This document shows positions 7,122 through 15,432 of a stretch of 40,155 nucleotides of DNA, piece after piece. The first letter of the stretch is position 1; the number at the start of each line of letters is the position of its first letter. The notes under the pieces are model-generated. The model saw only the letters and a list, made by a program, of their open reading frames with translations, searched no databases and was not told the origin of the DNA. The DNA comes from a bacterium (GTDB lineage: Bacteria > Fibrobacterota > Fibrobacteria > UBA11236), in assembly GCA_900299345.1 (NCBI GenBank), contig OMJM01000077.1, positions 1-40,155 on the forward strand, read 5' to 3'. A program made the position numbers and the translations under genes.

Positions 7122-7763
7122 TTACTTATTCGGCTGCGGCGTCATCCGCAAATACGGCCGGACGACCTTGAATCCTTTCGGGAACCGTGTCTTGAGTTCT
7201 TCGGGATCCTGCAAGGCCGGGACGATCACCACGTCCTCGCCGTCCTTCCAGTTCACCGGTGTGGCAACTTTATAACCGTCTGTGAGCTGCAGAGAGTCGA
7301 TCACGCGCAGGATTTCATCGAAGTTGCGGCCCGTGGAAGCGGGATAGGTGATCATGGCGCGCACCTTCTTGTTCGGATCAATGAAGAACACCGAGCGCAC
7401 GGTCATCTTGTCGCTGGCGGTGAGCTGCATCATGCCATACAGGTTGGCGACGGACTTATTCTCGTCCGCTATGATGGGATAGTCCACCACGCAGTTCTGC
7501 GTTTCATTGATGTCCGGAATCCACTTCTTGTGGGATTCCTCACTGTCCACGGAAAGCGCCAGCACCTTGCAATTGCGCTTCTCGAATTCCTTGCGCAGCT
7601 TGGCCGTCATGCCGAGCTCGGTGGTGCACACCGGCGTGAAGTCGGCAGGGTGCGAGAAGAAGATGCACCACATGCCTTCGATGTAGTCGTAGAAATGCAG
7701 TTTGCCCGTGCTGGAGTTCTGCGTGAAGTCCGGGGCGATGGATCCGAGTTGAAGGGAAGACAT
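7122..7763 (-). CDS. 1-Cys peroxiredoxin (Prx6 type)
   Basis: 213 aa from MSSLQLGSIAPDF; this ATG has AGGAG 6 bases upstream, so the in-frame ATG at 7787 is rejected. The peroxidatic motif is HPADFTPVCTTE with Cys46 and Thr43. The C-terminal extension beyond the thioredoxin-like core (VATPVNWKDGEDVVIVPALQ to YLRMTPQP) is that of the Prx6/AhpC-TSA 1-Cys group, which reduces H2O2 and organic peroxides in the cytoplasm. A second Cys at NCVVDYP is not in the usual resolving position. It stands alone between a convergent small gene and ftsK, whose start lies far upstream, and has only 35 bp of its own leader after the ftsK stop. Confidence 0.95.
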   Translation of the reverse strand: MSSLQLGSIAPDFTQNSSTGKLHFYDYIEGMWCIFFSHPADFTPVCTTELGMTAKLRKEFEKRNCKVLALSVDSEESHKKWIPDINETQNCVVDYPIIADENKSVANLYGMMQLTASDKMTVRSVFFIDPNKKVRAMITYPASTGRNFDEILRVIDSLQLTDGYKVATPVNWKDGEDVVIVPALQDPEELKTRFPKGFKVVRPYLRMTPQPNK

Positions 7764-7798
7764 GTTGACTCCTTTTTGAGGGGCCAACTAAGATACAA

Positions 7799-10690
7799 TC
7801 AAGCGTTGTCCGTGGCGTCGTTGGAGTTGAGGAAACTCCGCAGTTCCTCCTCCCCCATCAACACTTCGCGGGGCTTGCTGCCGCGCTCGCGACCCACGAT
7901 GCCAGCGCGTTCCAGCTGATCCACCAAACGGCCGGAACGGGCGTAGCCGAGGCCGAGGCGGCGCTGCAATAGTGACACCGAAGCCTGCTTGAGCTGCACC
8001 ACCAGTTCCGCCGCATCGCGGAACTTGGCATCGCGCTCCTCTTCGAAACTATCCCCCGCTTCGGCTTCTTCTTCGAGATTGAACGACTTCACCTGCGGGT
8101 AGTTCACGAACTGACCGGAACAGGCTCCGGCGATCTTCTCACACTGCTCGTCGTCGATGAAGCAGCCGTGCAGACGCACCGGCTCCGGGAATTCGATGGG
8201 ACGGTACAGCATGTCGCCACGCCCCAGCAATTTCTCAGCACCCTGCCGGTCGAGAATGGTGCGCGCATCGATCTGGCTGGCGACCTGGAACGCGATACGC
8301 GTCGGCAGATTGGCCTTGATCGTACCTGTGATGACGTTGGTTGAGGGACGCTGGGTAGCAAGTATAAGGTGAATGCCCACCGCACGCGCCTTCTGGGCAA
8401 TACGGGCGATATTGGTTTCCACTTCCTTACCCGCCACCATCATCAAGTCGGCCAGCTCGTCAATGACAATGACAATGAAGGGCATGATGGTGGCGCCGGG
8501 CGCCGTGGCTTCCGGTCCCACCGAGTTTCCGAATTCGATGTGCTTGTTGTACTGCACCGATTCCGGCAACGTGCCTTCGCGCACCTTCTGATTGAAACCG
8601 CGAATGTTGCGCACACCGCACTGGGCCAGGATCTCGTAGCGCTCGTCCATCTTCACTGTGGCCCACTTGAGCGCCTGCACCGCGACATCGGGTTGTGTAA
8701 TCACGGGATGCAACAGATGCGGAATGGAATCGTAGGGTTTTAGCTCCACGACCTTCGGGTCGACAAGGATCATGCGCAATTCGTCGGGCGATTTGCTTGC
8801 CAGCAACGAGGCCATGATGCTGTTGATGCACACCGACTTGCCGGATCCAGTCTGGCCCGCGATGAGCAAATGCGGCGCACGGGCCAGATCGGCGACATAG
8901 GGATCGCCCGCGATGGTCTTGCCTACACAGATTTTGAGGGTATCCGGTTCGGTATGAAAATCCTGCGAGGCTAGGATTTCCTTGATGTACACGATCTGCG
9001 CCTTGCGGTTGGGCACTTCGATGCCGACCAGCGACTTGCCTGGAATCGGGGCCAGGATACGGATGCTCTTTGCGCGTAGCGCGAGCGCAAGATCATCGGA
9101 GAGACTGCTGATCCTGTTCACCTTTTCGCCGGGTGCCAGCTCGACCTCGTAGCGGGTGATTACCGGTCCCGGATGTATCCCGCTGACCTTGCCGCGCACC
9201 TTAAAGTTGTTGAGTTGATCCTCGAGCAACTTGGATTGCTCGTGCAACTCCTCCTCAGTGAATTCCAGAGGTTGTTGCGGCGGTTCCGGGAAGATGGCAT
9301 CCAGTTCTGGCAATGCATACGGGTCGTATTTGACGGAGGGAGCAGGAGCAGGCTGTTCCTTGGCAACCGTTTGCAACTGTTCTTCTGATTCTTCACCGAC
9401 ATCGCTTTGTGCAATCTCAGATGCTTGCTCGAATTCTTCGCCGTCTTCCAAGTCCGTGGCAATCTCGGACTCCGGCAGTTCCGAAGTTTTCAATTCCAAC
9501 GCGACAGGCTCAAGTTCCAGCTCCGGATCGGGTTCGGACTTCTTTGAGGATTTCTTTTTGCTGCGAGGGGTGGGAACAGTTGGCTCCTCGAATTCGTCTT
9601 GAGAGGCAATCTCCGAAACACCCGTGTCTTCATCCGCGAACAAATCCGGCGCAACGCCCTCCGCTTTGACTTTCGAAGCTTTCTTCGGCTTCTCTTTCTT
9701 ATCCTCTTCCCCATCCTCTTTCTTGCCCAGCAAGCCACCGATTTCCGGAGCGCGGTTCTTGGTTTCCCATTCGTTCAACTCAACAACACGTTTGCGCTCC
9801 AATTGCAGATCGCGCAACTTGCGGATGGTGAGTGGATCGAGACCTTCGAGATCGCCACTTTCGAGCAGGGCCTCCAGCTTGGCCTGCTCCTCTTCGGGCG
9901 TGTCTCCTTCGGTCGGCAATGCGCGTTCGTCGCGTTTGCGTAAGGCTTTGGTGGGCTTGGGATCCGCAACGAGGGCGGATTTTACCCGGGCCGATTTGGA
10001 CTTGGCGACTTCCTCAAGTTCTTCTTCTTCGTCCAGATCTTCATTGTCCTCATCATCTTCCTGTCCCTTGCGCCATCCCTCAGCCACGGTCTTGCCCATG
10101 GCTCCGGCCACAGAGGCTGTGTGCGACAGCATGGCGGCCACGCTGAGTTGGAAACCCCAGACAACGACGAAGAACAGCGACAGACAGGTGACGATATAGG
10201 CGCCGAATTTTCCTCCGGTTCCGAACACGGGCAGGAAAATGCTTTGGGTGATGAAATTGCCGATCCAGCCGCCGTAATAGCTGGACATGGAGATTTCTTT
10301 GCCGAGATCCTGCACGCTCAAGATCAATGCCAGCAGGAAACCAATCAAAGATGCGATCAGGATTTGTCGCCACCAACTTTTTCCAAGGAAGATCTGCGTT
10401 CCCAGAATGCCGATGGCCGCGAGATAAAACAACACGGGAAGACTTCCAGCGATGCTGTTCAAGGCGTGCGCGTACGCCGTGCCCAGATAAGGACCCAAAG
10501 CATGACTTCCGGCGCGCTCGGTGATCAAGGCGATAAGGCTGACCAACACAAAGGCGAGAATCGCCAGACCGGGAAGTTCGCGGCGCTCCGACGAGGCTTC
10601 TTCTTCGCCTTTGCGTCCCTTCTTGGTCTTTTCTTTTTGCATCGCCTTTTTGGCCGCCATGTCCGTCCCTGTTTTCAAACGCAACTTCAT
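7799..10690 (-). CDS. ftsK: FtsK/SpoIIIE-type DNA translocase
   Basis: 963 aa. Four N-terminal membrane helices at about 42-58, 80-100, 109-126 and 163-186 anchor it at the septum. A highly charged linker at about 200-450 (runs of Glu/Asp and Lys) is followed by the motor: alpha domain about 470-600, Walker A AGQTGSGKS at 611-619, Walker B IVIVIDELADLM at about 739-750, and the C-terminal gamma winged helix at about 890-945 (LLQRRLGLGYARSGRLVDQL), which reads KOPS-like polar DNA sequences. It pumps chromosome DNA during division and activates dimer resolution. The start overlaps the gcvT stop as ATGA. A second ATG at 10660 (MAAKKAMQ) with AGGGA 6 bases ahead is an equally likely start. Confidence 0.96.
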   Translation of the reverse strand: MKLRLKTGTDMAAKKAMQKEKTKKGRKGEEEASSERRELPGLAILAFVLVSLIALITERAGSHALGPYLGTAYAHALNSIAGSLPVLFYLAAIGILGTQIFLGKSWWRQILIASLIGFLLALILSVQDLGKEISMSSYYGGWIGNFITQSIFLPVFGTGGKFGAYIVTCLSLFFVVVWGFQLSVAAMLSHTASVAGAMGKTVAEGWRKGQEDDEDNEDLDEEEELEEVAKSKSARVKSALVADPKPTKALRKRDERALPTEGDTPEEEQAKLEALLESGDLEGLDPLTIRKLRDLQLERKRVVELNEWETKNRAPEIGGLLGKKEDGEEDKKEKPKKASKVKAEGVAPDLFADEDTGVSEIASQDEFEEPTVPTPRSKKKSSKKSEPDPELELEPVALELKTSELPESEIATDLEDGEEFEQASEIAQSDVGEESEEQLQTVAKEQPAPAPSVKYDPYALPELDAIFPEPPQQPLEFTEEELHEQSKLLEDQLNNFKVRGKVSGIHPGPVITRYEVELAPGEKVNRISSLSDDLALALRAKSIRILAPIPGKSLVGIEVPNRKAQIVYIKEILASQDFHTEPDTLKICVGKTIAGDPYVADLARAPHLLIAGQTGSGKSVCINSIMASLLASKSPDELRMILVDPKVVELKPYDSIPHLLHPVITQPDVAVQALKWATVKMDERYEILAQCGVRNIRGFNQKVREGTLPESVQYNKHIEFGNSVGPEATAPGATIMPFIVIVIDELADLMMVAGKEVETNIARIAQKARAVGIHLILATQRPSTNVITGTIKANLPTRIAFQVASQIDARTILDRQGAEKLLGRGDMLYRPIEFPEPVRLHGCFIDDEQCEKIAGACSGQFVNYPQVKSFNLEEEAEAGDSFEEERDAKFRDAAELVVQLKQASVSLLQRRLGLGYARSGRLVDQLERAGIVGRERGSKPREVLMGEEELRSFLNSNDATDNA

Positions 10691-11793
10691 GCTGCCACCG
10701 CCTTCGGACGTTTGTAGAACGCACGATTCACCGCGCGGCCCGGTTTCGCGACACCCCGGATTTCAATCTCCAGGGTTGTGCCACGTTCAGCCGCCGCAGG
10801 CTCCACCAAAGCTAACGCAATCCCCTTGCCCAAGGTTGGGGATAATGTTCCCGAGGTCACGGCGCCGACCGCTTTTCCGTTGTGCAACACCGCGCAGCCT
10901 TCGCGGGGAATGGCGAGTTCGTTCATCTCAATGCCCGTCATCTTGCGTTTCAATCCTTCAGTCCGGATTTTCAGCAATGCCTCGCTCCCGATGAAATCGC
11001 CCTTGTCCAAATCCGTGATCCAACTTAACCCGGCTTCGAGCGGATTGATGCTATCGGAAAGTTCGTGTCCGTACAGCGAATAGCCTGCTTCCAGCCGCAG
11101 CGTGTCACGCGCGCCAAGCCCGACAGGTTCGAGTCCGTCTACTGCGCCAGCTTCCAGCAAGGCCTGCCACAGCGCTTCCGCTTTGCCCGACTCCGGAAAG
11201 AATTCGAAACCATCCTCTCCCGTGTAACCAGTCCGGGCAAACCACATATCGATGCCCGCGATGTGGGCACGGGAGCATTTGTAGGTCCCCAAATTCTCCA
11301 GCGGAGCCGGCGTGAGTTTGCGCAGAATATCTTCGGCCTTGGGACCTTGCAGGGAGATGATGGCCAATTCCGAGCTGCGGTTCTCCAAAGTAATGGACGC
11401 ACCATTGCGATGTTCCTGAAACCAGTTCCAATCCTTCTCGATGTTGGAAGCGTTGACTACCACCATGTAGGATTCCGGTTCCAGCGCATACACAAGGATG
11501 TCATCAATGACGCCGCCTGTGGGAAGACACAACGCGGAGTATTGCACATCGCCGGGCTGAAGTTTGGCCACATTATTCGTGGTCAGGTTTTGGAGATAGG
11601 ACAAGGCTCCGCTTCCGCGCACAAAGAAGTTGCCCATGTGGGAAACGTCGAACAGTCCGGCGCGGCGGCGCACGGCCTCGTGTTCCTGACGGATACCCGC
11701 GTATTGAATTGGCATGGAGAAACCCGCGAACGGTACCATGCGTGCGCCGAGTTGCACATGCTGGCGATACAAGGGAGTCTGTCTAGCGTCCAA
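10687..11793 (-). CDS. gcvT: aminomethyltransferase, glycine cleavage T protein
   Basis: 368 aa, full length. It begins with TTG, giving MDARQTPLYRQHVQLGARMV, which matches the usual TPLYxxHVxxGAKMVPFAG start; no ATG is available there, and AGGTG lies 5 bases upstream. Family motifs follow: FDVSHMG near 50, ARTGYTGEDGFEFF near 205, GLGARDTLRLEAGYSLYGHEL near 235, and the C-terminal beta-barrel region to AVNRAFYKR. With the P, H and L proteins it transfers the glycine methylene carbon to tetrahydrofolate. No other glycine-cleavage gene is in the window. Its stop overlaps the ftsK start, so ftsK translation is probably coupled to it. Confidence 0.96.
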   Translation of the reverse strand: MDARQTPLYRQHVQLGARMVPFAGFSMPIQYAGIRQEHEAVRRRAGLFDVSHMGNFFVRGSGALSYLQNLTTNNVAKLQPGDVQYSALCLPTGGVIDDILVYALEPESYMVVVNASNIEKDWNWFQEHRNGASITLENRSSELAIISLQGPKAEDILRKLTPAPLENLGTYKCSRAHIAGIDMWFARTGYTGEDGFEFFPESGKAEALWQALLEAGAVDGLEPVGLGARDTLRLEAGYSLYGHELSDSINPLEAGLSWITDLDKGDFIGSEALLKIRTEGLKRKMTGIEMNELAIPREGCAVLHNGKAVGAVTSGTLSPTLGKGIALALVEPAAAERGTTLEIEIRGVAKPGRAVNRAFYKRPKAVAA

Positions 11794-11819
11794 CAGGCAC
11801 CTGAACTAACTTTGACAAT

Positions 11820-12209
11820 ATGCTTGAGGAAACATCCGGAGATAAAAATAGCCTTCCTGGCGTGATTCTGCTGGCGCATGGCAGTCCGGACCCGGAAGCT
11901 GCACAAGAGACACATGAACTCCGCGATGCGCTGTCTGCGTTGCGACCGGATTGGCGTTTCGACGTGGCCTTCTTGAATCACGAACCCAAACTGGATCATG
12001 CCGTAGAGTCATTAATGACAATGGGTTGCACTCATATCCGGATTCTGCCTTTACTGGTGTTCAAGGGTAAACATCTTCGTGAAGACATTCCCGCGTTAGT
12101 CTCGACACTGCGGTCGCGTCTCCCCAAACTTCAGCTCGAACTGCAACCTCATTTGTCCCAGCTTCCGGGTTTCAGGGAAATCCTTTTGCGGACTTTGGAG
12201 AATTCATGA
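11820..12209 (+). CDS. single-domain CbiX/SirB-like chelatase
   Basis: 129 aa, half the length of two-domain SirB/CbiX enzymes and like the short CbiX(S) type that dimerises. Metal-binding His20 in ILLAHGS and His85 in FKGKHLREDI, with Asp89, are in the family positions. Such enzymes insert cobalt or iron into sirohydrochlorin for cobalamin or siroheme. No other tetrapyrrole gene is nearby, so the role here is uncertain. No Shine-Dalgarno lies before the ATG, and only 26 bp separate it from the divergent gcvT start, so translation may be leaderless or the transcript may start inside gcvT. Its stop overlaps the next start as ATGA. Confidence 0.85.
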   Translation: MLEETSGDKNSLPGVILLAHGSPDPEAAQETHELRDALSALRPDWRFDVAFLNHEPKLDHAVESLMTMGCTHIRILPLLVFKGKHLREDIPALVSTLRSRLPKLQLELQPHLSQLPGFREILLRTLENS

Positions 12210-13654
12210 ACCAACGGCGTCCCTTTAAAAAGCCTTTTGCACAAGAGAAATCACGAAATCCCGAGCGAGATTTTTCTCCACGCAAGCACAACGGCGAGGA
12301 AACAACCGATCTGGGTTCGGAAAAATTTTCCTCGTTGATGCGCGAAGTCGCCGGTGAAATGGGCTTGAAGGATCAACTGGATCTGGAACCCGCCCCACTG
12401 GCAACGCTGGACTACGAAAAAGAGCTGGAGCTTAAAAACGCAACCCTTCGGAAATTCTGGGAGTTACACAATCTTCCGGACAAGCCCTCGCTCGTCGTTC
12501 CCTCTCCCCTTCCACGCCATTACCGTTCGACTTCCAAGCGGCGCTTGTATCGCAAGGGCCCCAGCTGGAAATGGGAAGAGCGCGTGGGCGGCGGCAAGTC
12601 GCGAGAGGATGCCGGCATTTTGGAACCGGCGGAACACGCGGCCATTTACAAACAGGCTCTGGAGAAACTGAACGAGGAGCCATATCGCAATCTGGCGAAC
12701 AGCCTCAACTTTTTAATCCTTCGCGGCGCGCCGGAACTGATGGTGATCTTCAACGTGTTCCGCCTGAACGCCGATGTGGTGCGCAAGGCAAAACTGTTGA
12801 CGGAGCATCTGGCGCAACGGTCGGAGAACAAGGTTGCGGCCGCACATCTGTTTTACGACGCCACCCGCTCTTCCTATTACATCGAAGCGCGGGTCTCACC
12901 CGGGCCGTTCCGAGTCAAACGTTTGTTCGGTCCTGAATTTCTTCCCATCGAAGTGGAAGGCATACGCTACTTCCTCCACCCCACCGGATTTTTCCAGGTC
13001 AATCCCTCCATCCTTCCGCGTGTACTGGAAGAGGTTCAGAATGCGCTGAAGCCGCAAAAAGGAGATCGCTTTCTCGATCTGTTCTGCGGTTGCGGGTTGT
13101 TCACCGTTCCGGTGGCACGCTTTTGCCAGACGGCGTGGGGCGTGGAAGGAAGTTCGGTTGCCTGCGATTCCGCACGTCAATCCGCCGGGCTTCAGAAAAT
13201 CCGGAACACACACTTTGTGGCGGGCAAACTGGAAGCCAAGCATTTGCCCAAGCTTCTACCACGACAGGATGGGAATCCGGAAATCCTGCTGCTGGATCCT
13301 CCGCGTCAAGGAACCGAGATCGGGCTCATCAATGCGCTGGCGGAACGCAAACCACGCCGCATCGTGCAGCTGTTCTGCGGCATGGACGTCATGCCGATGG
13401 AAATCGGACGCTGGCGCAAACAAGGTTACATGGTCGCCAAGGTGTTGCCGTTCGATATGTTTCCGGGTACAGCGAATCTTGAAGTGATGGTGGTGCTGTT
13501 GCCGGACAAATACGGCCTGCTCAATCGCAAGCCGCCGGGAAGATCTATCTCTGAAAACGATCAGGGCCCTTTATTCAGGCCGATGCAATCCAGCAGTCCA
13601 GGCAAAGGCTTCCTGAGACGGCAGGCTATGAAGAAAAACCAGCGCCGACGTTAG
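12206..13654 (+). CDS. RumA/TrmA-family RNA (uracil-5-)methyltransferase
   Basis: 482 aa. The first 60 residues are basic and disordered, without the CxxxCxxC iron-sulfur pattern of RumA and without a recognisable TRAM domain. The catalytic half has GFFQVNP at 261-267, the SAM motif DLFCGCGLFTVPVA at 291-304, LLLDPPRQG at 361-369, candidate nucleophile Cys391 in VQLFCGMD and general base Glu426 in DMFPGTANLEVMVVL. In most relatives the last motif has a His (FPxTxHvE), here Asn424. It should make m5U in rRNA or tRNA, but the target cannot be read from the sequence. The C-terminal tail is basic (RRQAMKKNQRRR). Coupled by a 4-bp overlap to the chelatase gene. Confidence 0.88.
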   Translation: MNQRRPFKKPFAQEKSRNPERDFSPRKHNGEETTDLGSEKFSSLMREVAGEMGLKDQLDLEPAPLATLDYEKELELKNATLRKFWELHNLPDKPSLVVPSPLPRHYRSTSKRRLYRKGPSWKWEERVGGGKSREDAGILEPAEHAAIYKQALEKLNEEPYRNLANSLNFLILRGAPELMVIFNVFRLNADVVRKAKLLTEHLAQRSENKVAAAHLFYDATRSSYYIEARVSPGPFRVKRLFGPEFLPIEVEGIRYFLHPTGFFQVNPSILPRVLEEVQNALKPQKGDRFLDLFCGCGLFTVPVARFCQTAWGVEGSSVACDSARQSAGLQKIRNTHFVAGKLEAKHLPKLLPRQDGNPEILLLDPPRQGTEIGLINALAERKPRRIVQLFCGMDVMPMEIGRWRKQGYMVAKVLPFDMFPGTANLEVMVVLLPDKYGLLNRKPPGRSISENDQGPLFRPMQSSSPGKGFLRRQAMKKNQRRR

Positions 13655-13691
13655 AGGTATATTTGATTCCCGCGTTGTTGGAGAATTTGTC

Positions 13692-15335
13692 ATGTTGAAA
13701 TCCCTGTCCAAACCCATTTCCTACCCTGGCCCCATCGTCACCATCGTCATGGACGGCGTGGGTATCACTCCCCGTGTTGAAGGCAACGCCGTGGCGCAGG
13801 CTAACACTCCGACCTTGGCACGGCTATTCAAGGAATACCCGAATTGCCTGCTCAAGGCGCATGGCAAGGCCGTCGGACTTCCCAGCGACGAGGACATGGG
13901 AAATTCCGAAGTGGGGCACAACGCCATCGGTTCCGGACAAATCGTCGAGCAGGGTGCTTCCCTGGTCAACCAAGCCATCGCCAGCGGAAAGTTGTTCCAG
14001 CGAGACGCGTGGAAGGAAATCGTAGGCAATACCAAGGATCGCAATTCCACGTTGCATTTTCTCGGCCTGTTCTCCGACGGCAATGTTCACTCGCACATCG
14101 ATCACCTCAAGGCTTTGATTCAACGAGCCAAACAGGAAGGCGTCAAAAACGTTCGGATCCATATCCTGCTGGATGGCCGCGATGTGGGAGAAATCTCAGC
14201 TCTCGATTACGTCCTTCCCTTTGAAAAATTCCTCTCCGAAATCCGTTCTTCCGATTTCGATGCAAAGATCGCCAGCGGTGGCGGGCGGATGAATATCACC
14301 ATGGATCGCTACGAGGCTGACTGGAGCATGGTGGAGCGCGGCTGGAAAATCCACGTGCACGGCGAAGGGCGGCAGTTCGCCTCCGCCGAACAAGCCGTCA
14401 CCACCTACCGGAGCGAGCAACCTGTCATCGATCAGAATCTTCCGGGTTTTGTCATCGCGGAAAACGGGAAACCCGTGGGCGCGATTCAGGACGGCGACAG
14501 CGTGGTGTTCTTCAACTTCCGCGGCGATCGCGCCATCGAAATCAGCCGGGCCTTCGAAGAGGCCGATCTCAAAGCCTTCGATCGCGGACGATGCCCCAAA
14601 GTTTGCTATGCGGGCATGTTGGAATACGACGGCGATCTCCATATCCCACCCCGCTATTTGGTTCCCCCACCGGAAATCAAGAACACGATGGGTGAATTCC
14701 TTACGGCATCCGGCATCAGCCAGCTTGCCATCAGCGAGACCCAGAAGTACGGACACGTGACCTACTTTTGGAATGGAAATCGCAGCGGGAAATTCAGCGA
14801 TTCGCTGGAGACCTATCTCGAAATCCCCTCCGATCGGGTTTCCTTTGATGAGCGCCCGTGGATGAAGGCCGCGGAAATCACCGACGCCTTGATCGCGGAA
14901 CTGCGCACCGGGAAGTATCGAACCGCCCGCGTCAATTATGCCAACGGCGACATGGTCGGACATACCGGTAATCTCCGTGCGGCAACCATCGCCATGGAAG
15001 CCCTGGATTTGTGCCTGACGCGCCTGCTCCCTGTCATCGATTCTCTCGGCGGCATGGCCATCATCACCGCGGATCACGGCAACGCCGATGAGATGTACGA
15101 GATTGATAAAAAGACCGACCAGCCCGCGAAGAGCAAGGACGGCAAAATCAAGGCCAAGACCAGTCACACCTTGAATCCCGTCCCCTGCATCTTCTACGAC
15201 AACCAGCACAAAGACGCTTATCAGTTGGCCGATCTGCCGGAACGCGGACTTGCCAACCTCGCCTCAACCACGGTGAATTTGCTGGGATTTGAAGCTCCCG
15301 GTATCTGGCATCCTTCCCTCATCCGTTTTCGCTGA
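13692..15335 (+). CDS. gpmI: 2,3-bisphosphoglycerate-independent phosphoglycerate mutase
   Basis: 547 aa, normal length for the two-domain alkaline-phosphatase superfamily enzyme. Metal ligand Asp21 in VMDGVG, the phosphoserine nucleophile Ser72 in DMGNSEVGHNAIGSG, the phosphotransferase-domain inserts HSHIDHL and ILLDGRDV, and the C-terminal metal site ITADHGNADEM are all present. It interconverts 3- and 2-phosphoglycerate in glycolysis, using Mn2+. GGAG lies about 8 bases before the ATG. It is 37 bp from the methyltransferase gene, so read-through from upstream is possible. The segment after ADHGNADEM carries a lysine-rich stretch (DKKTDQPAKSKDGKIKAKTS) before SHTLNPVP, as in eukaryote- and FCB-type enzymes. 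Confidence 0.97.
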   Translation: MLKSLSKPISYPGPIVTIVMDGVGITPRVEGNAVAQANTPTLARLFKEYPNCLLKAHGKAVGLPSDEDMGNSEVGHNAIGSGQIVEQGASLVNQAIASGKLFQRDAWKEIVGNTKDRNSTLHFLGLFSDGNVHSHIDHLKALIQRAKQEGVKNVRIHILLDGRDVGEISALDYVLPFEKFLSEIRSSDFDAKIASGGGRMNITMDRYEADWSMVERGWKIHVHGEGRQFASAEQAVTTYRSEQPVIDQNLPGFVIAENGKPVGAIQDGDSVVFFNFRGDRAIEISRAFEEADLKAFDRGRCPKVCYAGMLEYDGDLHIPPRYLVPPPEIKNTMGEFLTASGISQLAISETQKYGHVTYFWNGNRSGKFSDSLETYLEIPSDRVSFDERPWMKAAEITDALIAELRTGKYRTARVNYANGDMVGHTGNLRAATIAMEALDLCLTRLLPVIDSLGGMAIITADHGNADEMYEIDKKTDQPAKSKDGKIKAKTSHTLNPVPCIFYDNQHKDAYQLADLPERGLANLASTTVNLLGFEAPGIWHPSLIRFR

Positions 15336-15364
15336 AAATGCAGGCGCTTCCGCAGAAAACTCAT

Positions 15365-15381
15365 AGCGACCCGCTTTTTTT
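15365..15381 (+). terminator. weak terminator-like hairpin after gpmI
   Basis: AGCG-ACC-CGCT makes a 4-bp stem followed by seven T (15375-15381), 30 bases after the gpmI stop. The T-run is good but the stem is short. An alternative pairing, ATAGCG with CGCTAT 15 bases apart, competes with it. Confidence 0.3.
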
Positions 15382-15432
15382 GGCGCTATTTTGGAAACCG
15401 AAACCTCTTCATTTCCGGCAGGAGTAACGCGT

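Noticed and set aside
10021-10060. TTCTTC-rich tract within ftsK
   Set aside because: It encodes the acidic Glu/Asp linker of FtsK and is not a separate repeat element.
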